A stretch of DNA of 9,983 nucleotides, taken from positions 1 to 9,983 of the forward strand of contig CAKTTM010000049.1 of NCBI GenBank assembly GCA_934615145.1. Reading direction: 5' to 3'. The notes below the pieces were generated by a model that saw only the letters and a program-made list of their open reading frames with translations, ran no database searches and was not told where the DNA came from. Both the position numbers and the translations under genes were made by a program. Source of the DNA: an uncultured Clostridia bacterium (GTDB lineage Bacteria; Bacillota; Clostridia; Christensenellales; Aristaeellaceae). Positions 1-8,208 of this stretch are shown piece after piece; position 1 is the stretch's first letter, and every line of letters starts with the position of its first letter.

Positions 1-1710
<1,710 letters not shown>

Positions 1711-1733
1711 CCTCAACGCGGCATCATGAAAAA

Positions 1734-1766
1734 GGGGAGGGCAGTCAAGCCTTCCCCATTATTTTT
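1734..1766 (+). terminator. Probable bidirectional intrinsic terminator between arsC and the GGDEF gene
   Basis: GGGGAGGGC (1734-1742) pairs with GCCTTCCCC (1749-1757), with one G-T wobble and a six-base loop, followed by ATTATTTTT. A run of A at 1729-1733 supplies a T tract on the opposite strand. The hairpin therefore can end both arsC and the convergent gene whose stop is at 1778. Confidence 0.85.
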
Positions 1767-1777
1767 GCAAATCTTCA

Positions 1778-2974
1778 TTAAGCTATTCTGTCTTGTCTAC
1801 TGCTCCCGCCCTTCCCGGCCAGCACCACGCGGTTCTTGCCGCCCCGCTTGGCAAGGTAGAGCGCCTGGTCGCTGAGGTTGTAATAATGGCGCATGTCGGT
1901 GCCGCTGCCGGGCACCAGGCTGCACACGCCGATGCTGATGGTGCAGCGCAGCTGTTCGTAATGCAGCTCGCGCATATCCTCCACCGCGCGGCGCAGGCGC
2001 TGGGCCACGGCCATGGCCTGATCGGCCCGGACGCCGGGCAGCAGCACGGCAAACTCCTCGCCCCCATAGCGTCCAAACAGATCATCCCGCCGCAGCAGCA
2101 CGCCCACCGCCGCCGCCACCCCATGCAGCATCGCGTCGCCGGCCAGATGGCCGTGCTGATCGTTGAGCTGCTTGAAGTTATCCACATCCATCAGCAGGCA
2201 GCTGACCGGCTCGCCCTGATCCTCACAGCGCCTGAGCATCTGCCCGGCCTGCTGCTCAAAGGCCTGGCGGTTGAGGATGCCCGTCAGCCCGTCGGTGGTG
2301 GCGGCCAGGGTGAGCTCGGCATCCAGGCGCTGCTTGTCCATCAGCATGAAGCCGACCGAGCCGCTGAACAGATGCACATAAAGCGTGAGAAACATCACCG
2401 TATTAAACACACTGTTGACCTGCAGGCTGAAATCCAGCAGCGTGGTCATGGCGGCCACGCCGCGGGCGAAGAGCAGCAGCAGGGTCAACACATTGATCAG
2501 CGACACCGTGCGCTGCAGCGCGCCGGCCCGGGGCTGCAGCAGCATCTTGAACACAGGGTAGCCCAGCAGCACCGTCAGCACAAAGGAGGAGAGCACGATC
2601 CTGCCCCGCTGATCCAGCAGGAAGAGGGCCGCCAGGTCAAAAGCCAGGATGCAAATGAGCGCCAGAGCGCGATAGAACCTGCGCACCTGGGGCGTATCCA
2701 GCCCGCACAGGCGCAGAAAGCTGCCCATCTCCATCGCAAAGCCCAGGTAGAGCAGCGTATTGGGCAGCAATATCCAGAACAGGCCAGGTAAAATGAGCTG
2801 CAGCCCAAAGCCAAGCCAGGCGCTGCCCTGCAGCAGCTTGGCGACCAGCAGGCCGCGCAGCGCGCCTTTGAGCGCCATCCCGGCCGAGTAGGCCATGACC
2901 AGGACGCCGCTGAGCAGATGCCCGGCGATCAAGGCGAGCATCATGCTGGTCGTGTTGGTGCCCAGTAACTGCAA
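1778..2974 (-). CDS. Membrane-bound diguanylate cyclase (about 7 TM helices + GGDEF)
   Basis: The protein should make cyclic di-GMP from two GTP at the inner face of the membrane. Residues about 11-212 hold roughly seven hydrophobic helices (near 11-31, 40-60, 61-80, 102-121, 126-146, 158-180 and 188-212). They form a membrane sensor of a type I do not recognise. The GGDEF domain spans about 225-385: metal-binding Asp263 in MDVDNFK, active-site GGEEF at 304-308, and an intact inhibitory I-site, RRDD, at 295-298. An active cyclase with product feedback is expected. The chosen start is TTG at 2974, preceded by GAGAGGA. ATG codons at 2944 and 2941 are possible alternatives that would shorten it by 10 or 11 residues. 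The gene stands alone and its signal is unknown. Confidence 0.92.
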   Translation of the reverse strand: MQLLGTNTTSMMLALIAGHLLSGVLVMAYSAGMALKGALRGLLVAKLLQGSAWLGFGLQLILPGLFWILLPNTLLYLGFAMEMGSFLRLCGLDTPQVRRFYRALALICILAFDLAALFLLDQRGRIVLSSFVLTVLLGYPVFKMLLQPRAGALQRTVSLINVLTLLLLFARGVAAMTTLLDFSLQVNSVFNTVMFLTLYVHLFSGSVGFMLMDKQRLDAELTLAATTDGLTGILNRQAFEQQAGQMLRRCEDQGEPVSCLLMDVDNFKQLNDQHGHLAGDAMLHGVAAAVGVLLRRDDLFGRYGGEEFAVLLPGVRADQAMAVAQRLRRAVEDMRELHYEQLRCTISIGVCSLVPGSGTDMRHYYNLSDQALYLAKRGGKNRVVLAGKGGSSRQDRIA

Positions 2975-3027
2975 GCCCGTTTTCCTCTCGCCCCGGTTCT
3001 GTACGAATTGTCGTTAAGTGTTGATTC

Positions 3028-3056
3028 AGTATAGCGCGTCGCTTACAATCTGTCAA
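3028..3056 (-). promoter_or_regulatory. Near-consensus sigma-A promoter of the diguanylate cyclase gene
   Basis: On the minus strand TTGACA (3056-3051) and TATACT (3033-3028) are separated by exactly 17 bp. The -35 is perfect and the -10 has one mismatch. The position suits a leader of about 45 nt before the TTG start at 2974, which supports that start. The strength suggests largely constitutive transcription unless a repressor binds. Confidence 0.85.
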
Positions 3057-3101
3057 CATGCCCGCTGGCTCCAGGCGCCGCGAAGTGTTACAATCCCCGC
3101 G

Positions 3102-3131
3102 TTGACCGCCCGGCGCGCCTGCGGGTATGAT
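3102..3131 (+). promoter_or_regulatory. Probable promoter of the methyltransferase-uppP-transpeptidase run
   Basis: TTGACC (3102-3107) is followed after 18 bp by TATGAT (3126-3131), about 50 bp before the ATG at 3185. The overlapping GATAAT at 3129-3134 is an alternative -10 but sits too far away (21 bp). No other good promoter is visible before uppP, so it may serve all three genes. Confidence 0.55.
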
Positions 3132-3184
3132 AATGTGGCGCTGACGGCGGCCTGCTGTCAGCCAGGATGACGAAGGAGAGAGCC

Positions 3185-3961
3185 ATGGACGCCTACCTTG
3201 CCTTTAACCAGAACAGATGGAACGCGGTGGCCCGCAAGCGAGGCAACCCCTACACCATCCCGATCAGCCATGAGGCGCTGATGGCGGCCAAGGACGAACC
3301 CATTGAAGTCTACCTGACCGCTGGCAAGCCTGTGCCCGCCCAGTGGTTTGACAGGGCGAAGGGCAATAAGCTGCTGGGCCTGGCCTGCGGCGGCGGCCAA
3401 CAGGGGCCACTCTTTGCCTTGAAGGGCTACGACACCACCATCATGGACTACTCCAGCGAGCAGCTGGGCAGCGACAGGCTGGTGGCAGAGCGGGAGGGCC
3501 TGGCCATCCACACCGTGCAGGCGGACATGACACAGCCCTTTCCCTTTGACAGCGAGTGCTTTGACATCGTCTTTTGCCCGGTCTCCAACACCTACATCGA
3601 GAGCCTGGACAACATGTGGGCAGAGTGCTACCGCGTGCTCAAAAAGGGCGGCCTGCTGATGGTGGGCTACATGAACCCCTGGATATATATGTACGACGCC
3701 GATGTGGTCTGGGACCGGCCGGAGGAGGAATTGCTACTGCGCTACAGCCTGCCCTTTAACTCAAGGCAGCTGGAGGCCGAGGGCAAGCTCCGCATCGATC
3801 CCGAGTACGGCTATGAGTTCAGCCACACGCTGGAGGCGCAGATCGCAGGCCAGCTGCGCGCCGGCTTTGTGATGGCAGACCTCTATGAATCCCGCGACGG
3901 CCGCAACAGGCTGAGCCAATATGGCCCTGACTATATCGCCAACCTGAGCCTTAAGCTATAA
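3185..3961 (+). CDS. Class I SAM-dependent methyltransferase, substrate unknown
   Basis: The 258-residue cytoplasmic protein has the Rossmann-type SAM fold. Motif I is LLGLACGGGQQG at about 63-74, followed by an acidic end of strand 2 (IMDYS, Asp88). AD at 113-114 after the third strand, the strand-4 motif FDIVFCPVSNTYI (126-138) and VLKKGGLLMVG (151-161) complete the core, typical of the Methyltransf_11 group. The acceptor cannot be read from sequence. The start is the ATG at 3185, placed six bases after AAGGAG (3173-3178). An upstream in-frame ATG at 3167 lies before that site and has no ribosome site of its own. It is followed by uppP after 54 bp, so co-transcription is likely. A link to envelope lipid or wall metabolism is only a guess from position. 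Confidence 0.85.
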   Translation: MDAYLAFNQNRWNAVARKRGNPYTIPISHEALMAAKDEPIEVYLTAGKPVPAQWFDRAKGNKLLGLACGGGQQGPLFALKGYDTTIMDYSSEQLGSDRLVAEREGLAIHTVQADMTQPFPFDSECFDIVFCPVSNTYIESLDNMWAECYRVLKKGGLLMVGYMNPWIYMYDADVVWDRPEEELLLRYSLPFNSRQLEAEGKLRIDPEYGYEFSHTLEAQIAGQLRAGFVMADLYESRDGRNRLSQYGPDYIANLSLKL

Positions 3962-3978
3962 TAGATCATCCCCCATCA

Positions 3979-3996
3979 GCGCCGCCCAAGCGGCGC
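3979..3996 (+). other. GC-rich hairpin between methyltransferase and uppP
   Basis: GCGCCGC (3979-3985) and GCGGCGC (3990-3996) form a perfect 7-bp stem with a CCAA loop, just before the uppP ribosome site. No T tract follows, so it is not a convincing terminator. It may slow transcription or help stabilise the downstream message. Confidence 0.4.
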
Positions 3997-4015
3997 CCCG
4001 GACGAAAGGATAAGC

Positions 4016-4870
4016 ATGCAAGCACTCTTTACCGCCCTCATGGGCATCATCCAGGGATTGACGGAGTTTTTGCCGGTGAGCTCCAGCGGCCACCTGCTGC
4101 TGGGCGAAAAGCTGCTGGGCCTGCTGGGCTACCAGGCGGACAACGCCCTGGCGCTGGCCGTGATGCTGCACATGGGCACGCTGATCGCGGTGGCCATCGT
4201 GTTCTGGCGCGACTGGCTGGAGATGATCAAGCACCCCATCAAGAACCCCACCCTGCTGCTGCTGTTCATCGCCTCCCTGCCGGCGCTGGTGGCGGCGCTG
4301 CTGCTGGGCAAGTCCATTGATGAGCTGTTCACCGGCTGGTTCCTGGGGCCCAGTTTTCTGATCACCGCCCTCTTCCTGGTCCTCATCGAGCAGATCACGC
4401 GCCGTCGCGCGCATCAGGCAATCCTCAATGACGCCGTCACCCTGCCGCGCGCGGGCGTGATGGGCCTGTTCCAGGCGGTGGCGCTGCTGCCGGGCGTCAG
4501 CCGCAGCGGCAGCACCCTGTTAGGCGGCGTGGCCACAGGCCTCAGCCGCGGCACGGCAGCCAAGTTCAGCTTCATGATGTCCGCACCCGCGATCCTGGGC
4601 AGCTTTCTGATGGAGGGCAAGGACGCGGTGGAGCAAGGCGGCATCGGCTCGCTGTTCTCGCCTGCCATCTTGCTGGGCATGGTGGCCGCCTTCATCAGCG
4701 GCTGGCTGGCCATCCGCTACATGCTCAAGCTCATTGAGCGCATCTCCTTTTACAAGTTCGCCCTCTACGTCGCCCTGGTGGGCATCGCCGTCATCATCAT
4801 GCAATTGACTGGCTTTGCGGACTTCCCGCCGCTGAGCTTCCCCACGCCCCCGGCCGTGCCGGTTGGTTAA
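4016..4870 (+). CDS. uppP: Undecaprenyl-diphosphatase UppP (BacA)
   Basis: This integral membrane enzyme removes one phosphate from undecaprenyl diphosphate, recycling the lipid carrier for peptidoglycan and other surface polymers. Raised levels give bacitracin resistance in several bacteria. Its 284 residues are the usual size. The first family motif QGLTEFLPVSSSGHLLL (13-29) supplies Glu17 and His26. The second motif, LLPGVSRSGSTLLGG (157-171), supplies Arg163. Gln13 stands where E. coli has the first Glu of its E..E pair, a common variant. About eight hydrophobic helices are visible. The ATG follows a GAAAGGA site. The transpeptidase gene begins 17 bp after the stop, so the two are almost certainly co-transcribed. 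Confidence 0.97.
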   Translation: MQALFTALMGIIQGLTEFLPVSSSGHLLLGEKLLGLLGYQADNALALAVMLHMGTLIAVAIVFWRDWLEMIKHPIKNPTLLLLFIASLPALVAALLLGKSIDELFTGWFLGPSFLITALFLVLIEQITRRRAHQAILNDAVTLPRAGVMGLFQAVALLPGVSRSGSTLLGGVATGLSRGTAAKFSFMMSAPAILGSFLMEGKDAVEQGGIGSLFSPAILLGMVAAFISGWLAIRYMLKLIERISFYKFALYVALVGIAVIIMQLTGFADFPPLSFPTPPAVPVG

Positions 4871-4887
4871 TACACTTTGGAGGTGTC

Positions 4888-6039
4888 ATGTTCAAGCGTC
4901 TGTCTTCACTCTTACTTAGCCTGCTCATACTGACCAGCCTGTTCCTGCCCTCTGCCTCCCTGGCCGAGCTTGTCGTCAGCGATACGCCGGCGCAGCCTGA
5001 GGCGGCAGCGCAAGAGTTTATCCCAGGCTCCCGCAAGGTGGGCCTTGAGAACAGCTACTGGGAAACCCCCATGGACATCCGCGACGAGGCTGCCATCTGG
5101 GCCATGCTGACCGCGCCCATCACCATCGTTGACGAGCATCAGAAAAAACAGGTGCTGCTGCGCGCCGAGCCCCGCGACGACGCGCCCGCGGTGGGCGATG
5201 TCACCGGCGCCAGCCAGGGCGTGCATGTGCTGGAGACGCTGGACAACGGCTGGTCGCTGGTGGAGGCCTACTCCAGCTCCTTCCACGACAGCCGCGTCAA
5301 GGCCTGGAACCAGCTGGTGCAGGGCTATATCAGGACCAAGCTGCTCAAGACCATCAAGGTGGATCAGCAGTACGGCATGGTGGTGGACAAGCTCAACCAG
5401 CGCCTGTACATCTTTGAAGACGGCAAGCTCTATGACACACTGATCGTCTCCACCGGCCTTGCCAACGAGCGCCAGCCCTACAACGAGACCCGCTCGGGCG
5501 AGTTTTTGATCGTCAGCCCCGTGGGCGACTTTAAGAGCGACAACATGGTGGGCGCCTATGCCCTGCGCTTCAACGACGGCGACTTCATCCACGAGACGCC
5601 CTACATACTGCGCGGCGGCAACAAGGTATTCGACTACACCGAGCCCAAACTGGGTGAGCGCGCCAGCCACGGCTGCATCCGCGTGCAGCGCAAGCGCACC
5701 AGCAAGGGCACCAACATGCGCTGGATCTGGGATACCTTCCGCAAGCACATGGGCGCGCGCATCATCGTCTGGGAGGACATCCAGGGCCGCACCATCCCCC
5801 TGCCCGACCCGGCGCTGCCGCTGTACTACAACACGGATGGTGGGCGCGACTATCACGCGGGCCCCACCTGCTACGGCGTGCGCGACAAGTTCTACCCCCT
5901 GCACCAGTTCACCTACGGCGAGCTGGACAGCGCCCCCTACAGCAAGCTCAACCCCTGCGCCTACTGCATCCCGCCGCTGCGCGTGGCAGAGATTGAGGCG
6001 ATCAATCAGAGGAACGCACTGCCCAAGGCGCCGTTGTGA
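4888..6039 (+). CDS. Exported L,D-transpeptidase (YkuD) with SH3-like region and Cys/His tail
   Basis: The enzyme probably forms 3-3 crosslinks in peptidoglycan outside the membrane, or attaches other groups. A signal peptide (1-26, SLA before Glu27) directs export. Residues about 86-155 look like a bacterial SH3-like domain, with LLRAEPRDDAP and the NGWSLVEAY strand. The YkuD domain runs about 160-295: the catalytic motif SHGCIR has Cys263, His261 and Arg265, and FIHET gives His235. A tail at 312-365 reads YYNTDGGRDYHAGPTC then NPCAYC, so His323, Cys328, Cys357 and Cys360 could hold a zinc ion. I recall similar tails in clostridial secreted proteins. ATG 4888 follows GGAGGT (4879-4884). The downstream neighbour has its own promoter. 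The order with uppP suggests a wall-building unit. Confidence 0.92.
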   Translation: MFKRLSSLLLSLLILTSLFLPSASLAELVVSDTPAQPEAAAQEFIPGSRKVGLENSYWETPMDIRDEAAIWAMLTAPITIVDEHQKKQVLLRAEPRDDAPAVGDVTGASQGVHVLETLDNGWSLVEAYSSSFHDSRVKAWNQLVQGYIRTKLLKTIKVDQQYGMVVDKLNQRLYIFEDGKLYDTLIVSTGLANERQPYNETRSGEFLIVSPVGDFKSDNMVGAYALRFNDGDFIHETPYILRGGNKVFDYTEPKLGERASHGCIRVQRKRTSKGTNMRWIWDTFRKHMGARIIVWEDIQGRTIPLPDPALPLYYNTDGGRDYHAGPTCYGVRDKFYPLHQFTYGELDSAPYSKLNPCAYCIPPLRVAEIEAINQRNALPKAPL

Positions 6040-6063
6040 GGCGGGGCTGAGGTAATTGCGGGA

Positions 6064-6094
6064 AAACCAGCGCGATCTGCGCTGGTTTCTCTTT
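6064..6094 (+). terminator. Intrinsic terminator after the L,D-transpeptidase gene
   Basis: AAACCAGCGC (6064-6073) and GCGCTGGTTT (6079-6088) form a perfect 10-bp stem with a five-base loop, followed by TCTCTTT. It lies 25 bp after the stop codon and closes the methyltransferase-uppP-transpeptidase run. Confidence 0.88.
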
Positions 6095-6104
6095 GCCGCC
6101 ATTC

Positions 6105-6133
6105 TTGCCCTTTGAACCGCTGGCATGTATAAT
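6105..6133 (+). promoter_or_regulatory. Sigma-A promoter of the foldase gene
   Basis: TTGCCC (6105-6110), a 17-bp spacer and a perfect TATAAT (6128-6133) lie 60 bp before the GTG start and just after a terminator. This makes the foldase gene the first of a separate transcript. Confidence 0.8.
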
Positions 6134-6193
6134 GCCTTGTATGGAATCTGGGCGCCTGCAAGCGGCGCCTTGGCATGAAACGGAGATGGAATC

Positions 6194-7555
6194 GTGAAGA
6201 AGACAATGGCTTTGGTGCTCCTGCTGGTGCTGTCGCTGGTGCTCAGCGGCTGTTCGCTGGTGGTCAAGGATCCGGCGGTGGATGCCAGGCAGGTAATCCT
6301 GGATATCAATGGCGAGACGGTGGACAAGGCGGCCTTTACCGCCAACTACAACGCCATGATGAACCAGGAATATCAGATGCAGCAGATGTACCAGATGTAC
6401 GGCATGCAGGCGCCTGAGATCGTGCCCGAGGATGTGATGAACCGCGCCAAGGATCAGACCATCCGCGACATCATCATCCGCCAGAAGGCGGCGGAGCTGA
6501 AGCTAAACGAGCTGACCGAAGACGAGGAGAAGGAGCTGCAGACCCAGGTGGACAGCGAGTGGCAGTCCACGCTCGACCAGGTCAAGCAGTATTACTTTGC
6601 CGATACCAAGCTGGAGGGCGAGGAGCTGGATAGCGCCATCGAGCATCAGGCCGAAGACCTGGGCATCAGCCGCGAGCTGACGGAAGCCGGCCTGCGCGAG
6701 ACCTTTGTCAGCGGCAAGCTGGAGAAAGACGCCACCAAGGAAGTGACCGTGCCGGAGGAAGACATCAAGGCGGACTTTGACGCCAAGGTAGAGGCCAACA
6801 AGGCCAGCTACGAGGCCGATCCCAACGCCTACGGCAGCGCCATCAACGGCGGGCAGACGGTCTATTTCGCGCCCGAGGGCTACCGCATGGTCAAGCAGGT
6901 GCTGATCAAGTTCCTGCCCGAGGATCAGACCAAGATAGACGCCATCAAGGCCGACCAGTCAGGCGCCCAGACGGCGCTGACCAGCGCCGTGGAGGCCAAG
7001 GCCGCCAATGCTGAGGCGCTGCTGAAGGAAGGCATCAGCGAGGACGAGAAGAAGACCCTGGAGGAGCAGGCCACGCAGCTGCAGGCCACGCTGGACGAGG
7101 CGCAGCAGAAGGTGGACAAGCTGGCCCAGGATCTGCTGGCCGCGCAGAACGCCGGCTACGAGGCCATCCTGCCCAAGGCGCAGGAGGTCTATAACAAGGC
7201 CAAGACCGAGGACTTTGACGCCCTGGCCAAGGAGTTCAACGAAGACACGGGCATGCCCGAGCGCGGCTACGCGGTGCGCGAAGGCTTCAGCAGCTTTGAC
7301 GAGGCCTTTGTCAAGCCCGCCATGGCGCTGGCCAATGTGGGCGATGTGGCCGAGCCCAGCCAGGGCATGTACGGCTACTACATCGTACAGTACGCCGCCG
7401 ATGTGACCCCCGGCCCCGTGGACTATGAGGCCGTCAAGGGCAACCTGCACGACGCGCTGCTGACGACGAAAAAGAGCCAGGCCTGGGAAGACGCCATCAA
7501 GCTATGGACTGACAGCGCCAAGGTGGAGAGCTTCCTGGATAGGATGAGCAACTAA
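6194..7555 (+). CDS. PrsA/SurA-like parvulin lipoprotein foldase with coiled-coil insertion
   Basis: A surface lipoprotein of 453 residues that probably helps exported proteins fold. The lipobox LVLSGC places the lipidated Cys at 20. Residues about 35-180 form the helical SurA/PrsA-type N-terminal region. A parvulin rotamase domain starts at YRMVKQVLIKF (230-240), is interrupted by a charged, Ala/Gln/Leu-rich helical stretch (about 243-325, likely a coiled-coil hairpin), and resumes at FDALAKEFNEDTG to GMYGYYIVQY (341-400). The histidines usual at VKHIL and GYHI are replaced by Gln235 and Tyr396, so isomerase activity may be weak and the chaperone role may dominate (inference). The GTG start at 6194 follows GGAG at 6182-6185. 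An ATG at 6206 would remove the basic signal N-region. ATL-like gene follows 36 bp later. Confidence 0.88.
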   Translation: MKKTMALVLLLVLSLVLSGCSLVVKDPAVDARQVILDINGETVDKAAFTANYNAMMNQEYQMQQMYQMYGMQAPEIVPEDVMNRAKDQTIRDIIIRQKAAELKLNELTEDEEKELQTQVDSEWQSTLDQVKQYYFADTKLEGEELDSAIEHQAEDLGISRELTEAGLRETFVSGKLEKDATKEVTVPEEDIKADFDAKVEANKASYEADPNAYGSAINGGQTVYFAPEGYRMVKQVLIKFLPEDQTKIDAIKADQSGAQTALTSAVEAKAANAEALLKEGISEDEKKTLEEQATQLQATLDEAQQKVDKLAQDLLAAQNAGYEAILPKAQEVYNKAKTEDFDALAKEFNEDTGMPERGYAVREGFSSFDEAFVKPAMALANVGDVAEPSQGMYGYYIVQYAADVTPGPVDYEAVKGNLHDALLTTKKSQAWEDAIKLWTDSAKVESFLDRMSN

Positions 7556-7591
7556 GGCCTGAGCAGTCCGGCCGTGACAGGAGGCAGAGCC

Positions 7592-8068
7592 ATGGCGCGC
7601 AAGACCTGGAACCAGAAGCTTAACAGCCGTGGCGATCTGCCCAAGGTGGAGGATCTGTCAGACAAGCCGGAGGCCGTGGCCAGGCTGGGCGGCAGCCGCA
7701 TGCTGATCGCAGCGCCCATGCAGTATAACGACTTGATGGCCTTGATCCCTGAGCGTCGTCTGATCACGGTTGATCGCATCCGCGCCTATCTGGCCCGTCA
7801 GGCGGACGCGGATGTCACCTGTCCCCTGACGGCAGGCATCTTCACCAATATCTGCGCCAATGCAAGTGAGGAACGGGAAGTGCACAAGATACCCTACTGG
7901 CGGACACTGCGCGCCAAGGGAGAGCTCAACGAGAAGTATCCCGGCGGTATCGCCCAGCAGCGCCTCCTGCTGGAGAGCGAGGGGCATCAGGTGATACAGA
8001 AGGGCAAGCGCAGCTTCGTGGTGGACTATGAAGCCAAGCTGGCCGATCTGGACAGCCTGAGGGCATAG
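7592..8068 (+). CDS. Alkyltransferase-like protein, MGMT DNA-binding-domain family
   Basis: The 158-residue protein resembles the DNA-binding domain of O6-methylguanine-DNA methyltransferase. Residues 51-69 (LIPERRLITVDRIRAYLAR) match the MGMT segment IPyGxxxTYgxIA. Residues 99-104 (KIPYWR) sit where MGMT has PCHR. Then GELNEKYPGGI and QRLLLESEGH (110-132) match the gly-rich strand and K..LL..EG helix. The alkyl-accepting cysteine is replaced by Tyr102, so it cannot repair by the standard suicide reaction. The relation to MGMT is a motif match made by eye. ATL proteins, which carry another residue there, bind alkylated bases and flag them for excision repair; the same role here is an inference. 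ATG 7592 follows AGGAGG (7579-7584). A GTG at 7574 lies before that site and is unlikely. Probably co-transcribed with the foldase gene. Confidence 0.72.
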   Translation: MARKTWNQKLNSRGDLPKVEDLSDKPEAVARLGGSRMLIAAPMQYNDLMALIPERRLITVDRIRAYLARQADADVTCPLTAGIFTNICANASEEREVHKIPYWRTLRAKGELNEKYPGGIAQQRLLLESEGHQVIQKGKRSFVVDYEAKLADLDSLRA

Positions 8069-8088
8069 AAGGATATGTGGTATTGCCC

Positions 8089-8110
8089 CCTGCCTAAGGC
8101 TTAGGGCAGG
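8089..8110. repeat. Imperfect inverted repeat after the ATL-like gene
   Basis: CCTGCCTAA and TTAGGGCAGG pair around a GGC loop with one bulged G, 20 bp after the stop at 8068. No T tract follows. It may protect the 3' end of the message or act with the hairpin at 8159. Confidence 0.4.
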
Positions 8111-8158
8111 CACAGAGCATCAATAATAGACCCCTGAGAGCTTCAATGGGCTGATGAA

Positions 8159-8190
8159 CGCCCCGCGCGAGTTGCCGCGCGGGGCGCTTC
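8159..8190 (+). terminator. GC-rich hairpin between convergent genes
   Basis: CGCCCCGCGCG (8159-8169) and CGCGCGGGGCG (8176-8186) form a perfect 11-bp stem with a six-base loop, then CTTCTGCCTT. The tail is only partly T-rich, but the stem is very stable and sits in the gap between the convergent stops at 8068 and 8209. It probably serves the plus strand. On the minus strand the tail is TTCATCAG, which is weaker. Confidence 0.65.
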
Positions 8191-8208
8191 TGCCTTGGTC
8201 AGGCTTCG

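Noticed and set aside
1793..2791. A 332-codon plus-strand frame across the diguanylate cyclase gene
   Set aside because: It is antisense to a clear GGDEF gene, rich in His/Gln/Ala, without a ribosome site or family motif.
3979..3996. Hairpin before uppP as a terminator
   Set aside because: The stem is perfect but no T tract follows, and the uppP ribosome site lies immediately downstream.
4912..6345. A 477-codon open frame on the minus strand across the L,D-transpeptidase gene
   Set aside because: It is antisense to a gene with clear YkuD motifs. The product is a low-complexity Ala/Gly/Val/His-rich chain with no motif, as expected for a shadow frame in GC-rich coding DNA. It also crosses the terminator and promoter at 6064-6133.
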